From positions 1 to 9,957 of the forward strand of contig JAQTNZ010000051.1 in assembly GCA_028713595.1 (NCBI GenBank): a DNA stretch of 9,957 bases, given 5' to 3'. The position numbers and the translations under genes are program-made. This DNA comes from Methylovulum sp. Its GTDB lineage: Bacteria; Pseudomonadota; Gammaproteobacteria; Methylococcales; Methylomonadaceae. The notes below the pieces were generated by a model. It was not told the origin of the DNA and did not search any database. It saw only the letters and a list, made by a program, of their open reading frames with translations. Shown one piece after another: positions 6,612-9,957 of this stretch (positions are counted from its first letter, which is position 1; each line of letters begins with the position of its first letter).

Positions 6612-7987
6612 ACAAAAAAGTCAAGACGGCCTTTGTCTGTGAGCAGTGCGGGGCGGATTTCCCGCGCTGGGGCGGACAATGCACCAGTTGCGGGGAATGG
6701 AACACCATCAAGGAAGTGCGCTTAGGTAGCGCCAGTAAAGAGCGTGGCAGCCGTCCGGCGGGTTATGCGGGCAGCGTGTCCGCCGTCAAGCTATTGTCAG
6801 ATGTCAATTTATCGCAAGCCGAACGCCTGTTGACGGACATTTCCGAGCTGGATAGGGTCTTGGGTGGCGGTGTGGTCGTGGGCAGTGTCGTGCTGATCGG
6901 TGGCGCCCCAGGCGCGGGCAAAAGTACCCTGTTGTTGCAGGCGGTCGCCAATATGGCCGACCGTGCTATCGGGGTGCTGTATGTGTCCGGCGAAGAGTCT
7001 TTACAACAGATTGCTGAGAGGGCGCGGCGGCTGAAATTGCCCGCCAACAACATCATGATGCTGGCAGAAACCTCGGTGCAGCGGATTTGTGACGTGATGG
7101 ACGAGGTCAAGCCGCAGATTCTGGTGATTGATTCGATTCAGGTCATGCACACCCAAGATGCCGACTCCGCCCCCGGTTCGGTGTCGCAAGTGCGCGAATC
7201 GGCAAGCTATTTGACCCAATACGCCAAAAAGCATCAAGTCAGCATTTTTATGGTCGGCCATGTCACCAAAGACCACTCGCTGGCAGGGCCGATGACCTTA
7301 AGCCATATTGTCGATACCCAAGTGATGCTAGGTTCCACCGATGATGCCCGTTACCGCGTGTTACGCGCCGACAAAAACCGTTTTGGCAGTGTCGGCGAGT
7401 TGGGTTTTTTTGCAATGGACAGCACCGGGCTTAAGGAAGTGAAAAACCCTTCGGCGATGTTTTTAAACCGTGCTGAAACCCCCGCCTCAGGCAGTGTGGT
7501 GACGGTGTTGTGGGAAGGCACCCGCCCCTTGTTGGTGGAAATCCAGGCCTTAGTGACCGAATGCCAATACGGCAACCCACGCCGTTTGGCGGTGGGTTTT
7601 GACCAAAACCGCTTAGCCATGTTGTTGGCGGTGCTGGCGCGGCACGGCAATATCATGACCGCGCAAGATGAGATTTATGCCAACGTTGTTGGCGGCATTA
7701 AAGTAAGCGAGACCGGCTCGGATTTGGCGATCGTGATGAGCGTGGTGTCTAGCCTAAAAAACAAGGTCATTCCCCATGACGTGCTGTTTTTTGGCGAAAT
7801 CGGCCTGAGCGGGGAAATCAGGCCCGTCGCCAACGGCCACGCACGCCTGAATGATGCCGCCAAACATGGCTTTAAAAAAGCCGTAGTCCCCAAAGCCAAC
7901 GCCCCTAAACATAAGCTGGCAGATTTGCAGGTCTATCCCGTCTCCACCTTGTCCGAAGCTTTGGATATTCTCGGCGATTTGGCTTAA
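6608..7987 (+). CDS. radA: DNA repair protein RadA (Sms)
   Basis: DnaB-like hexameric helicase/ATPase that helps branch migration and processing of recombination intermediates together with RecA. The 459-residue length is normal. Order: an N-terminal C4 zinc finger (Cys11, Cys14, Cys25, Cys28), Walker A GGAPGAGKST (98-107), Walker B ILVIDS (171-176), the RadA-specific KNRFG motif (256-260), and a Lon-protease-like C-terminal domain (about 285-459, with DVLFFGEIGLSGEIRPV near 391-407) that lacks proteolytic function in this family. The stretch before KNRFG (SLAGPMTLSHIVDTQVMLGSTDD) departs from the usual EHIVDTVLYFEGD pattern. Its ATG overlaps the epimerase stop by 4 bp. It converges on the ApaH-like gene with only 19 bp between stops and no visible hairpin terminator. 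Confidence 0.96.
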   Translation: MNKKVKTAFVCEQCGADFPRWGGQCTSCGEWNTIKEVRLGSASKERGSRPAGYAGSVSAVKLLSDVNLSQAERLLTDISELDRVLGGGVVVGSVVLIGGAPGAGKSTLLLQAVANMADRAIGVLYVSGEESLQQIAERARRLKLPANNIMMLAETSVQRICDVMDEVKPQILVIDSIQVMHTQDADSAPGSVSQVRESASYLTQYAKKHQVSIFMVGHVTKDHSLAGPMTLSHIVDTQVMLGSTDDARYRVLRADKNRFGSVGELGFFAMDSTGLKEVKNPSAMFLNRAETPASGSVVTVLWEGTRPLLVEIQALVTECQYGNPRRLAVGFDQNRLAMLLAVLARHGNIMTAQDEIYANVVGGIKVSETGSDLAIVMSVVSSLKNKVIPHDVLFFGEIGLSGEIRPVANGHARLNDAAKHGFKKAVVPKANAPKHKLADLQVYPVSTLSEALDILGDLA

Positions 7988-8006
7988 AAATAATGCCTGA
8001 TAACCC

Positions 8007-8798
8007 CTAACCATAAGCCACGCTAAACATCTCAGGCGTGGCCGATAAACTTAAGGCCGATAGCTGGCCTTGTGTGGGCAAAGGGTAAATCCCATGATAG
8101 GCCACATCGTTAAACTCAGCGTCATCGGCAAAAATGATGTTCAAATTGGCGGTCAGCCGTTCAGGTCGCCGATACCAAGGCATAAAACCTTCGGCTTGTG
8201 TGCCTGTCGCCCCGCGAAACTTAAAATCCAATTTGCCTTGCCCGTTGCAATATTTCATCAAGGTATAGGCATTGGCGATAAAACGCAGCCGTTTCCAGCC
8301 CCTCAGCTTGGCATGCCAACGTGATTGGTCTTGCCCGCCATTTTCAAATAAAGCCGCATAGCTGCCTTGGGATAAGGCCGATTCCACTTCATAGGCAAAC
8401 GTCAATGCCTGGCTAAAACTCCATTCGGCGGGAATTCCGGCGTGGACCAAGGTAAAATTGAGCTGGGCATCGTGATGGATAAGAGGTCGGCGGCGCAGCC
8501 ATTTCAGCAATTCTTCCCGATCCGGGGCATTTAAGACTTCCGCCAACACCTCGTCCACTTCGGCCCCGTCAGCTTGTGCCAGCATCAACAAATGCAATTC
8601 CCGATGGCCCAGTACGGTGATGGCTTGCTTGCCTAAGCTTTTGACAAACCTCAGTACCGCCAGAGGTTCCGGCCCCTCATCAATCAAATTGCCGGTAAAC
8701 CATAAACTGTCTTGTTCAGGATCAAAGCGTATTTTTGCCAATAACTGTAACAGCGGCTGATAATGGCCTTTGACATTGCCGATAGCGTAAGTGGTCAT
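8007..8798 (-). CDS. ApaH-like protein with degenerate metal site (probable pseudoenzyme)
   Basis: Homologue of symmetrical diadenosine tetraphosphatase (ApaH), which splits Ap4A into two ADP. The 263 residues align with E. coli ApaH (280 aa, recalled) nearly end to end and without gaps through about residue 70. Shared segments include LGKQAITVLG, LLKWLRRRPL, LVHAGIPAEW and RLRFIANAYTLMKYC. The metallophosphatase ligands are largely lost: GDVHG is GNVKG (Asn8, Lys10), TGD is TGN (Asn37), the RGP arginine is Glu41, GNHD is GHRE (His65, Arg66, Glu67), and the late GHW is AD (224-225). Only His119 of HAG remains. The frame is intact, so this looks like a maintained, probably catalytically dead protein, perhaps nucleotide-binding. 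No apaG or ksgA is adjacent, unlike the usual apaH operon. No good Shine-Dalgarno sequence is seen. I withhold the symbol apaH because activity is doubtful. Confidence 0.88.
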   Translation of the reverse strand: MTTYAIGNVKGHYQPLLQLLAKIRFDPEQDSLWFTGNLIDEGPEPLAVLRFVKSLGKQAITVLGHRELHLLMLAQADGAEVDEVLAEVLNAPDREELLKWLRRRPLIHHDAQLNFTLVHAGIPAEWSFSQALTFAYEVESALSQGSYAALFENGGQDQSRWHAKLRGWKRLRFIANAYTLMKYCNGQGKLDFKFRGATGTQAEGFMPWYRRPERLTANLNIIFADDAEFNDVAYHGIYPLPTQGQLSALSLSATPEMFSVAYG

Positions 8799-9085
8799 AA
8801 CTGATTGAGTCCAAGCTTAAAGTATCCAAACTAGCATCAATTATGATGCCACATCCGCTGCGGGCTTTACCCGACAAGAACCCAGCCAAGACGGCGATAG
8901 GCCATTAGTTTTTATTTTCTGGCAAGCTATTGATGTTATTATCCAATTTTTGGGTGGCTATAATCGGGCAGGCCGATGCTAAATGGGAAGCAGATTGCGT
9001 ATCTACCTATTGATGGCGTTATTTTGCCACAAAGGCATCCGCGATTAGGCACTATTGTCATTAACGCGACTCAGAAATTAATTGG

Positions 9086-9111
9086 CTGATGTCAGGTTAA
9101 GCCGATGTCGG
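9086..9111. repeat. Pair of 10-bp dyads with compensating changes
   Basis: CTGATGTCAG (9086-9095) and CCGATGTCGG (9102-9111) each read as arm-TG-arm and are spaced 16 bp centre to centre. They differ at two positions that change together so that each copy stays symmetric. This resembles two half-sites of a dimeric regulator. They lie about 75 bp upstream of the -10 box assigned to the NADH dehydrogenase. Confidence 0.35.
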
Positions 9112-9187
9112 GCGTTATTAGTGCTAGGCGCCCGCTTTCCGGTAACAAATAATCCAAGCAAATCCACTCAGCGCGTCATGGATTCGT

Positions 9188-9193
9188 TATAAT
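9188..9193 (+). promoter_or_regulatory. Probable -10 box of the NADH dehydrogenase gene
   Basis: TATAAT lies 37 bp before the ATG at 9231, giving a leader of about 30 nt with a GGTGGAAGAGG ribosome-binding region. The -35 at 17-bp spacing (CACTCA, 9165-9170) is poor, so an activator or extended spacing may be involved. Confidence 0.4.
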
Positions 9194-9230
9194 TAACCCA
9201 TCGACAATTACAGACAGGGTGGAAGAGGTT

Positions 9231-9957
9231 ATGGCGGATGCAGTCAACAACACACATAAAATAGTCATCGTAGGTGGCGGTGCGGCCGGGATTGAGTTGG
9301 CGACCACATTAGGTTACAAGCTGGGCAAGAAAGGCCTGGCGGAGATCACTTTGATCGATGCCAGCACCACACATATCTGGAAACCTTTGCTGCATGAAGT
9401 GGCGGCGGGTACCTTGGATGAGTCGGAGCAGGTCGAATATTTGGCGCAAGCGCACCGTAGCCATTTCCGCTTTAGATTGGGCAAAATGGAAGGCCTAAAC
9501 CGAGCCAATAAAGAAATTTACGTCAGCCCCACCTTTAACGATGCCGGCGAAGAGCTGATCCCACGCCGCACGTTTGCTTACGACACGCTGGTCATGTCGG
9601 TCGGCAGTGTCAGCAACACCTTTAACATTAAAGGGGTGGGCGAACATTGCCTGTTTTTGGACACCACCTCGCAAGCCTTTAAATTCCAAAAACAACTGTT
9701 TGAGTCGTATATTAAAAATTATATCGGCAAAGAAGGCACGCTGGTCAAGCCCTTGTCGATTGCCATTGTCGGGGCGGGCGCTACAGGTGTGGAATTGGCC
9801 GCGCAACTGCATGAAGTGACCGATGTCTTGGCGATTTATGGCTTAAATGAAACCAGCAACGTTAAGTTGACCATCATCGAAGCTGCCACCCGTCTGTTAC
9901 CGGCTTTGCCCGATAAACTGGCATTGGCGACCCAACAGCAATTGGTCAAGCTGGGCG
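9231..9957 (+). CDS. ndh: Type II NADH dehydrogenase (NDH-2), N-terminal part (3' end outside window)
   Basis: Non-proton-pumping respiratory flavoprotein that oxidises NADH and reduces quinone at the inner face of the cytoplasmic membrane. The window holds 242 residues of an expected 400-450, with the frame open to the last base. Two nucleotide-binding Rossmann motifs are visible: GGGAAG (15-20) for FAD, followed by the acidic strand end LIDAS, and GAGATG (181-186) for NADH within IVGAGATGVELAAQL. The conserved HIWKPLLHEVAAG segment (48-60) and YDTLVMSVGS (117-126) fit NDH-2 of proteobacteria. The ATG has a purine-rich GGTGGAAGAGG upstream. Membrane-anchoring C-terminal residues are not in view, so a related pyridine-nucleotide disulphide oxidoreductase is the alternative. 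Confidence 0.9.
   Translation, partial: MADAVNNTHKIVIVGGGAAGIELATTLGYKLGKKGLAEITLIDASTTHIWKPLLHEVAAGTLDESEQVEYLAQAHRSHFRFRLGKMEGLNRANKEIYVSPTFNDAGEELIPRRTFAYDTLVMSVGSVSNTFNIKGVGEHCLFLDTTSQAFKFQKQLFESYIKNYIGKEGTLVKPLSIAIVGAGATGVELAAQLHEVTDVLAIYGLNETSNVKLTIIEAATRLLPALPDKLALATQQQLVKLG

Larger units (their letters stand above)
8799..9230. other. 432-bp divergent intergenic region without a supported gene
   Basis: Between the ApaH-like gene (minus) and the NADH dehydrogenase gene (plus). It holds a dyad GCATCA-ATTA-TGATGC (8834-8849), 36 bp before the ApaH-like ATG. A plus-strand TATAAT lies at 8959-8964 with a weak -35 (TTATTA, 8936-8941) and no clear gene behind it. Two small covarying dyads lie at 9086-9111, a GC-rich inverted repeat CGGGCG/CGCCCG at 9109-9114 and 9129-9134 with a 14-nt spacer, and a second TATAAT near the dehydrogenase start. 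I see no tRNA or repeat array. The length leaves room for a small RNA or an extended regulatory region. Confidence 0.5.

Noticed and set aside
4505..8006. Restriction-modification or defence island
   Set aside because: Only the methyltransferase belongs to such systems. The neighbours are an epimerase and radA with no endonuclease, nuclease, ATPase-effector or toxin genes.
8976..9089. 37-codon open frame in the ApaH-like/ndh intergenic region
   Set aside because: Short, with a poorly spaced ribosome-binding site and a predicted transcript start too close to its ATG. No recognisable peptide features; likely chance.
8799..9230. tRNA, riboswitch or CRISPR in the largest gene-free gap
   Set aside because: No cloverleaf with a T-loop motif, no recognisable riboswitch core and no regularly spaced repeats could be found by eye.

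Overview
The window looks like ordinary chromosomal DNA from a gammaproteobacterium. ArgS, FtsN-like SPOR protein, RadA and NDH-2 are all of proteobacterial type, and argS followed directly by an FtsN-like SPOR gene is a common gammaproteobacterial order. Intermediate GC, frequent TTG leucine codons and a small periplasmic cytochrome c would suit a methanotroph-like (Methylococcales) genome, but that placement is an impression, not a demonstrated fact. I see no CRISPR array, tRNA, rRNA, insertion sequence or prophage.

Layout. 1-553: the 3' part of argG (arginine biosynthesis). 661-1245: an unrecognised two-TM membrane protein, ending at a strong bidirectional terminator (1294-1333). 1370-1708 (minus): a short periplasmic c-type cytochrome, facing the terminator from the other side. 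1709-2089: a divergent intergenic region carrying the cytochrome promoter, an overlapping inverted repeat and a possible argS promoter. 2090-4504: argS and the FtsN-like SPOR protein, 3 bp apart. 4580-7987: a tight plus-strand block of DNA cytosine-5 methyltransferase, YeeZ-like NAD(P)-binding epimerase and radA (gaps of 10 bp and a 4-bp overlap). 8007-8798 (minus): an ApaH-like protein converging on radA. 8799-9230: a 432-bp gene-free divergent region. 9231-end: the 5' two thirds or so of a type II NADH dehydrogenase.

The most interesting item is the ApaH-like protein. It aligns nearly end to end with ApaH (diadenosine tetraphosphate hydrolase), yet most of the metal-binding residues of the metallophosphatase site are replaced (GDxHG to GNVKG, TGD to TGN, GNHD to GHRE, the late GH to AD). 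It is an intact reading frame and so looks like a pseudoenzyme rather than a decaying gene.

The second is an apparently solitary C5 DNA methyltransferase, co-oriented with the epimerase and radA. Its promoter overlaps its own first ATG and is followed by a perfect 9-bp tandem repeat, which suggests a later true start and possible autoregulation. No complete multi-gene defence or other new system is evident.
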